The notes: a model not told the origin generated them from the letters alone. A stretch of DNA of 64,000 bases from Pseudomonas taetrolens (GCF_900475285.1 NZ_LS483370.1:572001-636000); one strand, 5' to 3'; shown: positions 28,289 to 37,299, numbered from the stretch's first letter. Made by a program: numbers and translations.

Positions 28289-29128
28289 TCATACTGGGAT
28301 TTTGTCAGCTTTCCCAGCAAAAACCGGTGCTTGCGCTGTCTGCTGCGCTGTTCGGGCTTCAGTTTCAAGTGGGTAGGCCGTGGTGGGCCGAGGGGTGTTC
28401 AGGGTGGACCACCAGAATACCCAGCCTAATATGAGGATCGATTGCTCCTCTATTTGTGCTGCGCTGAACAGTTCGTCGGGGTATTCCTCGTAGTTGTGGC
28501 AGCGCAGGCGCAGGCCGTTGTTGGGCAGGCGATAGACGTATTTGATGCGCAGCATGCCGTCCTGTTCGAGGGCGTAGATTTCGCCGTCGACGATTTGGGT
28601 CAGGCTGCGGTCGATGGCGACGGTGGAGCCACTCTGGATTCTGTGCGCCATGCTGTTGCCGATCATCGGCGCGCAGATGGCCTGGGCGGGGCTGACATCC
28701 ATAGCGCGCAAGATGGGGTAGTTGAGCCGTACCCGGCAGTCAGGGATTTCCTGAACTCTGGTTTTACCTGTGCCACAGGTGTCGAGGACTTCGTTGTAGA
28801 ACGGTACGTCGACATCGGTCATGCCCGTGTGCTGGACGGTGATTGGCTGAAGGTTGAGCGCCGCCGGTTCACAGGGAACGGGTCCATATTGAAGTGGCGT
28901 TTCGCTGATGATCGGGGTTCTTGGGTGTTTGACACCGTACCCGGTGCGCAACCACCGGCTGTTGACGCACAACAGCTCTGCGATTTCTTCCATGCGGGCC
29001 ATCGGAATGCCCCGCTTGAACCAGTTATTGACGTGCTGCGGCGTCACGCGGCGATTGGCTGCGAAGTCCGAAGCGGATAGATGACACTCTCTAAGGAGCG
29101 TTCGTAGGCGATCACCGGATGTATTCAT
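28289..29128 (-). CDS. S24-type autocleaving repressor (CI/PrtR-like), no prophage nearby
   Basis: This 279-residue protein has a CI-type DNA-binding N-terminus (about 1-65; LSASDFAANRRVTPQHVNNW) and a LexA-like S24 peptidase domain. The catalytic serine is S159 in APMIGNSMAHRI and the lysine K196 in GMLRIKYVYRL. A Cys-Gly pair (118-119) lies in the linker, where S24 repressors cut themselves under RecA control. The domain ends ILGWVFWWSTLN, followed by a 38-residue tail. Proteins like this repress pyocins or prophages, but no such genes are present here. ATG 29128 begins the DNA-binding domain; the ribosome-binding site is weak. Its target is unknown; the T6SS locus next to it is only a possibility. 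Confidence 0.85.
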   Translation of the reverse strand: MNTSGDRLRTLLRECHLSASDFAANRRVTPQHVNNWFKRGIPMARMEEIAELLCVNSRWLRTGYGVKHPRTPIISETPLQYGPVPCEPAALNLQPITVQHTGMTDVDVPFYNEVLDTCGTGKTRVQEIPDCRVRLNYPILRAMDVSPAQAICAPMIGNSMAHRIQSGSTVAIDRSLTQIVDGEIYALEQDGMLRIKYVYRLPNNGLRLRCHNYEEYPDELFSAAQIEEQSILILGWVFWWSTLNTPRPTTAYPLETEARTAQQTAQAPVFAGKADKIPV

Positions 29129-29157
29129 GCCCACAGAGTTTACGGGGAAGCCGTGGC

Positions 29158-29192
29158 TGTTCAAATAAACCAGGTGTTCAAAGAAATACACC
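29158..29192. promoter_or_regulatory. Candidate operator upstream of the S24 repressor
   Basis: TGTTCAAA occurs twice as a direct repeat (29158-29165 and 29175-29182). The second copy lies inside a partly symmetrical 20-base site with GGTGT (29173-29177) and ACACC (29188-29192) at its ends. The sites are 30-64 bases upstream of the repressor start, where an autoregulatory operator is expected. Assignment is by position and symmetry only. Confidence 0.35.
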
Positions 29193-29293
29193 GGAACAGG
29201 ATAAATCCTATGTGTATCGAGACGCTTCCTACGCAATGTCATCGATCTATGGCGGGCGTGGAGGCATGGCCCGAGTCTTTTTCTCTGGCATAA

Positions 29294-29319
29294 AAAAACC
29301 TCGGCGAACCGAGGTTTTT
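29294..29319 (-). terminator. Rho-independent terminator of ppa
   Basis: CCTCGG (29299-29304) pairs with CCGAGG (29309-29314) around the loop CGAA, flanked by an A-run before and a T-run after. On the - strand the stem is followed by seven T residues. It lies 40 bases past the ppa stop. The A/T symmetry means it could also stop + strand transcription. Confidence 0.9.
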
Positions 29320-29359
29320 GTGTGCGAAGAGCAGGCATCGAGAGCCTGCCGTTCAGCAC

Positions 29360-29887
29360 TTAGCCTTTGTAGGCAGCAACCGACTTCATGATCTCGGTGC
29401 GGGCAGCTTCGGCGTCGCCCCAACCGTCGATCTTCACCCATTTGCCTTTTTCGAGATCTTTGTAGTTCTCGAAGAAGTGCTGGATCTGCTGGATCAGCAG
29501 AGGTGGCAGGTCGGTGTACTCTTTCACGTCAATGTACAGCTGGGACAGCTTGTCGTGAGGCACTGCTACTACTTTGGCATCGCCGCCGCCGTCGTCAGTC
29601 ATGTGCAGAATGCCAACCGGACGCGCACGGATAACCGAGCCTGGAGCAACCGGGTAAGGGGTTACAACCAGCACGTCGAGGGGATCACCGTCGTCAGCCA
29701 GGGTGTTCGGGATGAAGCCGTAGTTGGCTGGGTAGAACATCGGGGTAGCCATGAAGCGGTCAACGAACAGGCAATCGCTGTCTTTGTCGATTTCATATTT
29801 GATCGGCGCGTGGTTAGCCGGAATCTCGATGGCGACGTAGATGTCATTCGGCAGGTCTTTGCCAGCCGGAATCTTGCTGTAGCTCAT
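29360..29887 (-). CDS. ppa: Inorganic pyrophosphatase
   Basis: Ppa hydrolyses pyrophosphate to phosphate in the cytoplasm, pulling biosynthetic reactions forward. The 175-residue family I enzyme shows the active-site signature [14 protein letters not shown] and the segments [35 protein letters not shown] and [15 protein letters not shown]. It has its own promoter upstream and a strong terminator downstream, so it is probably transcribed alone. The 5' untranslated stretch contains GGCC-rich pairings of unknown meaning. Confidence 0.97.
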   Translation of the reverse strand: MSYSKIPAGKDLPNDIYVAIEIPANHAPIKYEIDKDSDCLFVDRFMATPMFYPANYGFIPNTLADDGDPLDVLVVTPYPVAPGSVIRARPVGILHMTDDGGGDAKVVAVPHDKLSQLYIDVKEYTDLPPLLIQQIQHFFENYKDLEKGKWVKIDGWGDAEAARTEIMKSVAAYKG

Positions 29888-29948
29888 TGGGCGGTGCCCC
29901 CGTGTATAGGCCAGTTTACTTGGCCGTTTTGGCCAAAAAGTGGCGGCG

Positions 29949-29978
29949 ATTATAGGCGTATTCCTGCAACGACGTCAC
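29949..29978 (-). promoter_or_regulatory. Sigma-70 promoter of ppa
   Basis: On the - strand a perfect -10 box TATAAT occupies 29954-29949. A -35-like GTGACG occupies 29978-29973, 18 bases away. Transcription would start near 29942, about 55 bases before the ppa ATG. Confidence 0.65.
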
Positions 29979-29988
29979 GCTTGGCCGA

Positions 29989-30801
29989 TCAGTGCTCTGC
30001 CCGGTATTCGGGGTGTTCGCTCTGAAGCGTTTGCAGACGGGTGAGTGGATCCTGGCGATAAAACAGGCTGAGCTGTTGATAAACCTGCGGGTATGCGTGA
30101 TTGAGCAGGTCGGGTGCGCTGAAGAAGTACTCGCTGGTGACCGCGAAAAATTCGGCAGGGTCCTCGGCCGCATACGGGTCGATGGGCGCTTGGCCATCAG
30201 GGTGATGGTCGAGGAAGTGGTTGAGCTGATCGTAGGCCTGCTGCATGGCCTGGGTCCAGTCGCTCACCTTCATGCTGCTGTGTAACGGCGGCATGCCATT
30301 GGCGGCACCGTTGAGCATGTCGAGTTTGTGCGCCAGCTCATGAATGACCAGGTTGTAACCCTCCCAGCCACCACTGGACAGCACGCCGGGCCAGGCCAGA
30401 ACCACCGGCCCTTGCTGCCAGGCCTCGCCGCTGTGGGTGCCTTGCCACTCATGCTCGACGCCACTGGCATCGCGATGGCGTTGCGGGCTGATGAAATCAT
30501 CGGGGTAGAGCACGATTTCATGAAAACCCTGATACCAGTTCAGGTCGCCCAGATTCAGCAGCGGCAGTTGTGCCTGCGCGGCCAGCAGCAGCCGGCCGGT
30601 CTCGGTGAGCTCGACGCCGGGCATGGGCGTCAGGTGCTTGTCTTGCAGGAACAACACGCTGCTGTCGCGCAACCAGCTGTCCTGCTCGTCATCCAGCCCG
30701 TCGAGAATACTCAGGTGCTGGCGCACCTCGTGCCACACGCCGGGTGCGACCGGGTGTTGCGCCAGAATTCGCTGGCGCCGCCACTCACTCAGAGACCACA
30801 T
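29989..30801 (-). CDS. mtfA: MtfA-family zinc metallopeptidase
   Basis: This 270-residue soluble protein belongs to the MtfA (M90) family; E. coli MtfA is a zinc peptidase that binds the Mlc repressor. The zinc motif HELAH is at 154-158 (LVIHELAHKLDMLNGAANGM). The third-ligand region is DPAEFFAVTSEYFF, and the N-terminal part has WYQGFHEIVLYPDDFI. No signal peptide is present. The gene starts 15 bases after the DedA gene on the same strand, so the two are probably cotranscribed. Whether an Mlc-like partner exists here is unknown. Confidence 0.9.
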   Translation of the reverse strand: MWSLSEWRRQRILAQHPVAPGVWHEVRQHLSILDGLDDEQDSWLRDSSVLFLQDKHLTPMPGVELTETGRLLLAAQAQLPLLNLGDLNWYQGFHEIVLYPDDFISPQRHRDASGVEHEWQGTHSGEAWQQGPVVLAWPGVLSSGGWEGYNLVIHELAHKLDMLNGAANGMPPLHSSMKVSDWTQAMQQAYDQLNHFLDHHPDGQAPIDPYAAEDPAEFFAVTSEYFFSAPDLLNHAYPQVYQQLSLFYRQDPLTRLQTLQSEHPEYRAEH

Positions 30802-30816
30802 GCAGGGAGTTCCCCG

Positions 30817-31464
30817 TCAGGCTTTGGAAGGGGCTCGTCCCATACGGCTGCGGATCAGGCCAATAATCATGGGGACCAGCGACAACACGATAATGGCGAG
30901 AACCAGCAGCGACAGGTTCTTCTTGATAAAGGGCACATTGCCGAAGAAGTAACCCAGGGTCACCAGGCCGCCTACCCACAGGACCGTACCGATCACGCTG
31001 AACATAAAGAAGCGCGGGTAGAACATGCGCGCCACGCCCGCTACAAAGGGGGCGAAAGTCCGGAAGATCGGCAGGAAACGCGCCATGGTCACCGTTTTAC
31101 CGCCATGACGCTCGTAGAAGTCGTGGGTTTTTTCCAGGTAGTCACGGCGGAAAATTTTCGAGTTCGGGTTGTTGAACAGTCGCTCTCCAGCCGTTCGTCC
31201 AATGACGTAGTTGGTGCTGTCACCCAGAATGGCGGCCAGCATCAGCAAACCTGCGAGCAAGACGGGGTCCAGGCCTCCACCTGCGGCGACGGCGCCGGCA
31301 ATAAAAAGTAACGAATCACCCGGCAAGAACGGCATCACCACCAGGCCGGTTTCACAGAAAATCACCAGAAACAGGATGGCGTAGACCCACGGCCCATAAT
31401 TGTTCACCAGCAAATCGAGGTACACATCGAGGTGCAGGATAAGGTCTAGCGGGTTGAAATCCAT
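30817..31464 (-). CDS. DedA-family membrane protein
   Basis: This 215-residue polytopic inner-membrane protein belongs to the DedA (SNARE-associated) family, linked to undecaprenyl-phosphate or phospholipid translocation. It shows the conserved FCETGLVVMPFLPGDSLLFI, LGDSTNYVIGRTAG, and FYERHGGKTVTMARFLPIFR followed by TFAPFVAGVARMFYPRFFMF. Acidic and arginine residues known to be needed for DedA function are in these segments. It is cotranscribed with mtfA. A second DedA domain occurs in the fusion protein at 46244-47560. Confidence 0.93.
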   Translation of the reverse strand: MDFNPLDLILHLDVYLDLLVNNYGPWVYAILFLVIFCETGLVVMPFLPGDSLLFIAGAVAAGGGLDPVLLAGLLMLAAILGDSTNYVIGRTAGERLFNNPNSKIFRRDYLEKTHDFYERHGGKTVTMARFLPIFRTFAPFVAGVARMFYPRFFMFSVIGTVLWVGGLVTLGYFFGNVPFIKKNLSLLVLAIIVLSLVPMIIGLIRSRMGRAPSKA

Positions 31465-31582
31465 CTAAAGCACCTGTGTTGATGACCCGGCTCAGCAGGT
31501 CTGTGCGGGGAGAAGAAGTATTGAACTACAACTGGTGTGGTTTTTTCGTACATTTTGAACGAAGAAGATTATACGGATTGAT

Positions 31583-31606
31583 GCAAACTCTGCTGCCAGA
31601 GTTTGT
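31583..31606. repeat. Hairpin between the DedA gene and eutC
   Basis: GCAAACTCTG (31583-31592) pairs with CAGAGTTTGT (31597-31606) around the loop CTGC, nine Watson-Crick pairs plus one G-T pair. No T-run follows on either strand. It could be an extragenic palindrome; its function is unknown. Confidence 0.6.
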
Positions 31607-31639
31607 AGCGAAGCGTGTATTGATCCGGGGGGAGAGCCC

Positions 31640-31678
31640 TTACTGAGCACCACTCAGGCGATGAGTGGCACTCAGTAA
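31640..31678. repeat. Long hairpin just past the eutC stop
   Basis: Two 17-base arms (31640-31656 and 31662-31678) pair at 15 positions around a five-base loop. The arms begin TTACTGAG and end CTCAGTAA. It lies 19 bases past the eutC stop codon, so it may protect or end the ethanolamine operon transcript, although no T-run follows on the - strand. Confidence 0.65.
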
Positions 31679-31696
31679 TGGTGAACAGCCTGGTGC

Positions 31697-32506
31697 TTAT
31701 TGACCCTTGAGCAAGAAGTTCTCTCGGGGTGTGTCTACTTCCAGCGTTTGTACCTGAGCCTCATCTTTCAGGTTAACGCCCGACAATTGCCGGCGGCAGG
31801 CTTCGCGCATCAGATACGCCAGCCGATGAGCGGCCATGCCGTAGCTCAGGCCCTCGAGCCGCACGTTAGAGATGCAATTGCGAAATGCATCGGTCAGGCC
31901 CACCTTGGGGCCATAGGTGAAATACACGCCAAGGCTGTCGGGCGAGCTGAGGCCCGGGCGCTCGCCGATCAGCATCACCACCATCCGCGCTCCCAGCAGC
32001 GCTCCAATCTCATCGGCCACCGCGACCCGGCCTTGCTCCACCAAAATCACGGGCGACAGAGACCAGCCCTCGGTGGCGGTGTGCTCTTCCATTCGGGCTA
32101 AAAAGGGCAGGGTATGGCGATGAACGGCCAGCGCCGATAAACCATCGGCCACCACGACGGCCACATCGACGCCGCCAGGATGGGCCTGTGCATAGTCGCG
32201 CAGCTGTTGCGCCGAGTCGTCCTGCAGCTTGCGGCCCAGGTCCGGGCGTTGCAGATAACTGTTACGGTCGGGGGCCGCGCTGTGCAGCAACAGGCTTGCG
32301 CGGTCACGCTCGGCAAGCTGCGTACTGAGCCCCGCGTGATCGAACGGCAAGTGCACGGCATCCCGGGCCTGGGCGTGGGCAAATTGAAAATCCAGCTGGG
32401 CCTGGGTCGGCAGGCTGGTGCCGGTACGTCCCAAGGCAATGCGTGCCGGAGTCAGGCGCCGCAGTTCCAGCCAGGGGTTAAGGCTGTCCGTCGGAGTGTT
32501 GGCCAT
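31697..32506 (-). CDS. eutC: Ethanolamine ammonia-lyase small subunit
   Basis: EutC, with EutB, forms the adenosylcobalamin-dependent lyase that splits ethanolamine into acetaldehyde and ammonia. The 269-residue protein shows [20 protein letters not shown] near the start, [17 protein letters not shown], the Rossmann-like [19 protein letters not shown] and a C-terminal cysteine pair of the family (EACRRQLSG with [12 protein letters not shown]). It follows eutB by two bases. Cobalamin dependence links this operon to the btuB and btuF genes 28 kb away. No reactivase (EutA) gene is present here. Confidence 0.95.
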   Translation of the reverse strand: MANTPTDSLNPWLELRRLTPARIALGRTGTSLPTQAQLDFQFAHAQARDAVHLPFDHAGLSTQLAERDRASLLLHSAAPDRNSYLQRPDLGRKLQDDSAQQLRDYAQAHPGGVDVAVVVADGLSALAVHRHTLPFLARMEEHTATEGWSLSPVILVEQGRVAVADEIGALLGARMVVMLIGERPGLSSPDSLGVYFTYGPKVGLTDAFRNCISNVRLEGLSYGMAAHRLAYLMREACRRQLSGVNLKDEAQVQTLEVDTPRENFLLKGQ

Positions 32507-32508
32507 GT

Positions 32509-33909
32509 CTAGCGTCCTCCCAGGTGAGCCAGCGCCTGGCGAAACGCCGGCGGCAGTTGATGGCCGAACTCAATCTTGCCATCGGATTGGGTGAAAATGC
32601 CGACCTTGCTCAGCCATTGCTCAAACTCGGGTGCGGGCTTGAGGCCCAGGGTCTTGCGCGCATACAGCGCATCATGGAACGAAGTGGTCTGGTAGTTGAG
32701 CATGATGTCATCCGAACCCGGAATGCCCATGATGAAGTTGATCCCGGCCACGCCCAGCAGTGTCAGCAGGGTGTCCATGTCGTCCTGGTCGGCCTCGGCA
32801 TGGTTGGTGTAGCAGATGTCGCAGCCCATCGGCACGCCCAGCAGCTTGCCGCAAAAGTGATCCTCCAGGCCTGCGCGGATGATCTGCTTGCCGTTGTACA
32901 AGTACTCGGGGCCGATAAAGCCGACTACGGTGTTCACCAAAAACGGTTTGAAATGCCGCGCCACGGCATAGGCCCGGGTTTCGCAGGTTTGCTGATCCAC
33001 GCCGAAATGTGCGTTGGCCGACAGCGCGCTGCCCTGGCCCGTCTCGAAGTACATCAGGTTGTTGCCCAATGTGCCGCGATTGAGGCTCAAGCCGGCTTCA
33101 TAGCCTTCTTGCAGCACATTCAGGTTGATGCCGAAACTGGCGTTGGCGGCCTCGGTACCAGCAATGGATTGAAACACCAGATCCAGTGGCACTCCGCGAT
33201 TGATCGCCTCGATCGAGGTGGTCACGTGGGTCAGCACGCAGGATTGGGTCGGGATTTCATAGCGCTGGATGATTGCGTCGAGCATGTTCAGCAGGTCGCA
33301 GATCGAAGCAATGCTGTCTGTGGCCGGGTTGATACCGATCATGGCGTCGCCGTTGCCGTACAGCAGACCGTCGAGAATGCTTGCGGCGATCCCGGCCGGA
33401 TCGTCCGTCGGGTGATTGGGTTGCAGCCGGGTTGAAAGGCGCCCGCGCAGGCCCATGGTGCCGCGAAACTGCGTGATCACACGGATCTTCTGCGCGACCA
33501 GCACCAGGTCCTGCACCCGCATGATCTTCGACACGGCGGCGGCCATTTCGGGCGTCAGTCCGGGGGCCAGGGCACGCAGGCTGTGTTCATCAGCGGCGTC
33601 ACTGAGCAGCCAGTCACGAAAACCGCCGACGGTCAGGTGACTGACGGGGGTAAACGCGAGCGGGTCATGGCTGTCGATAATCAGCCGGGTGACCTCATCG
33701 GATTCGTAGGGAATCAGGGCTTCTTGCAGGAAATGCGTCAGCGGCAGGTTGGCCAGGGCCATTTGTGCCGCGACACGCTCGCCGTCGTTGAGTGCAGCCA
33801 CGCCGGCCAGAAAGTCCCCGGAACGGGCCGGGCTGGCTTTGGCCATGAGCTCTTTGAGGCTGTCGAAGCGGTAAGTCTGGGTGCCAACCGCATGAGAAAA
33901 CGTTGCCAT
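32509..33909 (-). CDS. eutB: Ethanolamine ammonia-lyase large subunit
   Basis: EutB is the catalytic TIM-barrel subunit of ethanolamine ammonia-lyase and carries most of the substrate and cobalamin site. The 466-residue protein contains [55 protein letters not shown], the conserved [40 protein letters not shown] and [20 protein letters not shown]. It sits between the permease gene (52 bases upstream) and eutC. In pseudomonads this enzyme works without a microcompartment, and no shell genes are seen here. Confidence 0.97.
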   Translation of the reverse strand: MATFSHAVGTQTYRFDSLKELMAKASPARSGDFLAGVAALNDGERVAAQMALANLPLTHFLQEALIPYESDEVTRLIIDSHDPLAFTPVSHLTVGGFRDWLLSDAADEHSLRALAPGLTPEMAAAVSKIMRVQDLVLVAQKIRVITQFRGTMGLRGRLSTRLQPNHPTDDPAGIAASILDGLLYGNGDAMIGINPATDSIASICDLLNMLDAIIQRYEIPTQSCVLTHVTTSIEAINRGVPLDLVFQSIAGTEAANASFGINLNVLQEGYEAGLSLNRGTLGNNLMYFETGQGSALSANAHFGVDQQTCETRAYAVARHFKPFLVNTVVGFIGPEYLYNGKQIIRAGLEDHFCGKLLGVPMGCDICYTNHAEADQDDMDTLLTLLGVAGINFIMGIPGSDDIMLNYQTTSFHDALYARKTLGLKPAPEFEQWLSKVGIFTQSDGKIEFGHQLPPAFRQALAHLGGR

Positions 33910-33961
33910 ACAGGGTGCTCCATAACGCCAGACGCTGTGCGTCTGGCGTGTTCCTCAGCGA

Positions 33962-35407
33962 TTAATGCAAAGCCTTCTCGGCTTGTTGAATGGCTGCAAA
34001 TTCCTCTTCCGGGGTACCTGCCACCAAATGATGCCGGCTGTAGAAAGCAAAGTAGGCAATTAATACGCCATAGATCACGGCTGCGCCAATCACCACGCGC
34101 GGGTCAACCAGGAAACCGGCGACGACGGCGACGCAAGCCAGCACCAATGCGATGCCTGAAGTGAAAATACCGCCCGGTGTGCGATACGGGCGCTCCATTT
34201 TGGGGCGTCGAATGCGCAGGGTGATGTGCGCCGCCATCATCAGCACGTAGGAAATCGTCGCGCCAAACACGGCCACCAGAATCAACAAGTCACCTTGGCC
34301 GGTCAGCGACAGCCCGAAGCCGATGATGCCAGGGATGATCAGCGCCAGTACGGGTGCTTTGCTCTTGTTGGTTTCGGACAGTTTACGCGGCAGATAACCT
34401 GCGCGGGACAAGGCGAAGATCTGACGCGAGTAGGCGTAAATGATCGAGAAGAAACTGGCAATCAGGCCGGCCAGCCCTACCAGATTGACGAAGCTTCCCA
34501 TCCAGGTCGAGCCGCCATAAGCCTTGCTCAATGCTTCGACCAGCGGGTTGCCGGAGGCCATCAAATGATGCGCGCCTGCACCGCCCGGGCCGATCACCAG
34601 AATCAGCAGGGCAAAGGTGACGAGCACCAGCATGGCGCCAATCAGGCCGCGAGGCAGGTCACGCTTGGGGTTTTTGGTTTCTTCTGCGGCCAGTGGCACG
34701 CCTTCGACCGCCAGGAAAAACCAGATCGCATAAGGGATCGCGGCCCATACCCCGACATAGCCGAATGGCAAGAACGCGCTGGCGCCCTTGGCCTCGGTGA
34801 CCGGGATGTCCAGCAGGTTGGCGACGCTGAAATGCGGCACCATCGAGACCAGAAACACGCCCAGGGCGATGGCGGCGACGGCGGTGATGATAAACATCAG
34901 CTTGAGCGCTTCGCCGACACCAAAAATATGGATGCCGATAAAGATGATGTAGAACGCCAGATAGATCATCCAGCCACCAATACCGAACAGAGACTCGCAA
35001 TAGGCCCCGATAAATACCGCAATCGCGGCGGGCGCAATGGCGTATTCAATCAGGATCGCGGTGCCGGTCAAGAACCCGCCCCATGGGCCGAAAGCGCTGC
35101 GGGCAAAGCCATAACCGCCGCCGGCGGTGGGAATCATCGAAGACAGTTCGGCCAGCGAGAAGCACATGCACAAGTACATGGTTGCCATCAGCAATGTGGC
35201 GATGAACATACCGCCCCAGCCACCTTGCGCCAGGCCAAAGTTCCAACCGGCGTAGTCGCCGGAAATCACGTAGGCAACGCCCAGGCCCACCAGCAGGACC
35301 CAGCCGGCAGCGCCTTTTTTCAGTTCGCGTTGTTGAAAGTATTCGGAGCCGACCTTTTCAAAGTCGACCGAGGACGCCGCTGGAGCGGCAGTGGGTTCGC
35401 TAGGCAT
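33962..35407 (-). CDS. eat: Ethanolamine permease
   Basis: This 481-residue APC-superfamily transporter should import ethanolamine at the inner membrane. About twelve hydrophobic segments are visible. Family stretches are GLGVAYVISGDYAGWNFGLA, LAELSSMIPTAGGGYGFARS, AIPYAIWFFLAVEGVPLAAE with ETKNPKRDLPRGL, and FSIIYAYSRQIFALSRAGYL. It lies between the aldehyde dehydrogenase and eutB genes, the order I recall from P. aeruginosa (PA4022-PA4025). A 91-base palindromic element separates it from the dehydrogenase gene. AGGTGA precedes the ATG. Confidence 0.95.
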   Translation of the reverse strand: MPSEPTAAPAASSVDFEKVGSEYFQQRELKKGAAGWVLLVGLGVAYVISGDYAGWNFGLAQGGWGGMFIATLLMATMYLCMCFSLAELSSMIPTAGGGYGFARSAFGPWGGFLTGTAILIEYAIAPAAIAVFIGAYCESLFGIGGWMIYLAFYIIFIGIHIFGVGEALKLMFIITAVAAIALGVFLVSMVPHFSVANLLDIPVTEAKGASAFLPFGYVGVWAAIPYAIWFFLAVEGVPLAAEETKNPKRDLPRGLIGAMLVLVTFALLILVIGPGGAGAHHLMASGNPLVEALSKAYGGSTWMGSFVNLVGLAGLIASFFSIIYAYSRQIFALSRAGYLPRKLSETNKSKAPVLALIIPGIIGFGLSLTGQGDLLILVAVFGATISYVLMMAAHITLRIRRPKMERPYRTPGGIFTSGIALVLACVAVVAGFLVDPRVVIGAAVIYGVLIAYFAFYSRHHLVAGTPEEEFAAIQQAEKALH

Positions 35408-35477
35408 GTAAGTTCACCTGTTCTTTATAGTTTGGAAAATTTGACAGGGTGTGAAGCAAGAGAAAGGCCAACTCCAT

Positions 35478-35568
35478 CTGTAGGTGCCGAGCTTGCTCGC
35501 GATGCAGGCAACGCGGTCTTTTAGTGAGACCGCATTGATTGAATCGTAAGCAAACCCGACGCCTGCAG
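35478..35568. repeat. 91-base imperfect palindrome within the ethanolamine operon
   Basis: The left arm (from CTGTAGGTGCC at 35478) matches the reverse complement of the right arm (ending GACGCCTGCAG at 35568) imperfectly over about 26 bases. At its centre GCGGTCT (35513-35519) pairs perfectly with AGACCGC (35527-35533). The arm sequence GAGCTTGCTCGCGATG is typical of Pseudomonas REP repeats, so this looks like a two-REP element lodged between the dehydrogenase and permease genes. Confidence 0.75.
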
Positions 35569-35582
35569 AAGGAGGGTTGCTA

Positions 35583-37103
35583 TTAGAAGAAGCCCAGCGG
35601 GTTGATGTCGTAGCTCACCAGCAGGTTTTTGGTCTGCTGATAGTGATCGAGCATCATCTTGTGGGTTTCACGGCCGACACCGGACTTTTTGTAGCCACCG
35701 AACGCGGCGTGTGCCGGGTAGAGGTGGTAGCAGTTGGTCCACACACGACCGGCCTTGATGGCCCGGCCCATGCGGTAGGCGCGGTTGATGTCGCGGGTCC
35801 ACAGACCGGCGCCGAGGCCAAACTCGGTGTCGTTGGCAATTGCCAGGGCTTCGGCTTCGTCCTTGAAGGTGGTGATGCTCACCACCGGGCCAAAGATTTC
35901 TTCCTGGAACACGCGCATCTTGTTGGTGCCCTTGAGCAGGGTCGGTTGGATGTAATAGCCGGTTGCCAGATCGCCTTCGAGCTTGGCCACAGCGCCGCCG
36001 GTCAGCAGTTCTGCGCCTTCGCTCTTGGCAATTTCAAGGTAGGACAGGATTTTGTCGAACTGCTGCTCAGAGGCTTGGGCGCCGACCATGGTGTCGGTGT
36101 CCAGCGGGTCGCCGCGTTTGATCGCTTCGACCTTGCGCATGACCACTTTCATGAAATCGTCGTAGATCGACTCTTGTACCAGCGCCCGTGACGGGCAGGT
36201 GCAGACTTCGCCCTGGTTGAAGAACGCCAGTACCAGACCTTCAGCGGCCTTCTCAATAAAGGCTGGTTCGGCCTGCATGATGTCGGCGAAGAAGATGTTC
36301 GGCGACTTGCCGCCCAGTTCTACCGTCGACGGGATGATGTTTTCCGCTGCACATTTCATGATGTGCGAACCCACAGGCGTCGAACCCGTGAAGGCGATTT
36401 TGGCAATGCGCTTGCTGGTGGCCAAGGCTTCACCGGCTTCTTTGCCAAAGCCTTGTACGACGTTCAACACGCCCGGCGGCAGCAGGTCGCCGATCAGCTC
36501 CATCAGCAGGGTGATGCTCAATGGGGTCTGCTCGGCAGGTTTGAGCACCACGCAGTTACCGGCGGCGAGCGCAGGCGCAAGTTTCCAGGCGGCCATCAGC
36601 AGCGGGAAGTTCCACGGAATGATTTGCCCGACTACGCCCAGGGGTTCGTGGATATGGTAGGCCACGGTGTTGCCGTCAATTTCCGCAGCGCTGCCTTCTT
36701 GAGCGCGGATGCAGCCGGCGTAGTAACGGAAATGGTCCGCCGCCAGCGGTACGTCTGCGTTCAGGGTTTCGCGCACGGCTTTGCCGTTGTCCCAGGTTTC
36801 GGTGACAGCCAGCAGTTCGAGGTTCTGTTCGATACGGTCAGCGATTTTCAGCAGTACCAGAGAGCGCGCCTGGACGGAGGTCGCGCCCCAGGCATCGGCG
36901 GCCGCGTGGGCAGCATCGAGGGCTTTGTCGATGTCTTCCGCCGTTGAACGCGGGAATTCGGCAATGGCTTTGCCGGTTACCGGGGAGGTGTTAGTGAAGT
37001 ACTGGCCTTTGACGGGCGCCACGAATTCGCCGCCGATGTAGTTACCGTAACGGCTCTTGAACGAGACGATCGAGCCTTCAGTACCGGGTTGTGCGTAACG
37101 CAT
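35583..37103 (-). CDS. exaC: NAD+-dependent aldehyde dehydrogenase (ExaC type)
   Basis: This 506-residue dehydrogenase should oxidise the acetaldehyde released from ethanolamine to acetate. It has the ALDH glutamate motif [12 protein letters not shown], the catalytic cysteine in [15 protein letters not shown], the nucleotide-binding [12 protein letters not shown] and [20 protein letters not shown]. It is an ExaC/AldB-type enzyme rather than the CoA-acylating EutE of microcompartments. GGAG lies nine bases before the ATG. It is the first gene after the sigma-54 promoter at 37170-37184. Related enzymes also act in ethanol and hydrazone metabolism, so the substrate is inferred from context. Confidence 0.92.
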   Translation of the reverse strand: MRYAQPGTEGSIVSFKSRYGNYIGGEFVAPVKGQYFTNTSPVTGKAIAEFPRSTAEDIDKALDAAHAAADAWGATSVQARSLVLLKIADRIEQNLELLAVTETWDNGKAVRETLNADVPLAADHFRYYAGCIRAQEGSAAEIDGNTVAYHIHEPLGVVGQIIPWNFPLLMAAWKLAPALAAGNCVVLKPAEQTPLSITLLMELIGDLLPPGVLNVVQGFGKEAGEALATSKRIAKIAFTGSTPVGSHIMKCAAENIIPSTVELGGKSPNIFFADIMQAEPAFIEKAAEGLVLAFFNQGEVCTCPSRALVQESIYDDFMKVVMRKVEAIKRGDPLDTDTMVGAQASEQQFDKILSYLEIAKSEGAELLTGGAVAKLEGDLATGYYIQPTLLKGTNKMRVFQEEIFGPVVSITTFKDEAEALAIANDTEFGLGAGLWTRDINRAYRMGRAIKAGRVWTNCYHLYPAHAAFGGYKKSGVGRETHKMMLDHYQQTKNLLVSYDINPLGFF

Positions 37104-37169
37104 GGTGAGTGTCTCCTGGCTTTATTGTGCTTATGGGGAGGACGCGCTAGGGCGTTGGTACAAGCCAGA

Positions 37170-37184
37170 GCAAGGGCTGGGCCA
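37170..37184 (-). promoter_or_regulatory. Sigma-54 (-24/-12) promoter of the ethanolamine operon
   Basis: On the - strand the sequence is TGGC, seven bases, then TTGC. This exactly fits the TGGC-N7-TTGC core with GG and GC ten bases apart. Transcription would start near 37158, about 55 bases before the dehydrogenase ATG. The divergent gene encodes a sigma-54 activator, which supports the call. Confidence 0.82.
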
Positions 37185-37248
37185 GATTGTTCAAACCCGT
37201 GCCAGCCGGGCCTTTGCCGGTTTTCAGGCCGATGATGGAAAGGGGCGG

Positions 37249-37299
37249 TGTCGCAACACTGGTACGGACGATGTGACAATTTGTACCAAAAATGTCACA
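37249..37299. promoter_or_regulatory. Candidate upstream activator sites for the ethanolamine activator
   Basis: TGTGACA (37272-37278) and TGTCACA (37293-37299) form a perfect inverted repeat spaced by 14 bases. A third related half-site TGTCGCA lies at 37249-37255. They are about 90-140 bases upstream of the predicted start of the operon, the normal position for an enhancer-binding protein. They could also mediate autoregulation of the divergent gene. Confidence 0.6.

Noticed and set aside
28019..29359. Prophage or pyocin cluster around the S24 repressor
   Set aside because: Only the repressor is present; the flanks are T6SS and ppa with no structural, lysis or integrase genes and no attachment-site repeats.
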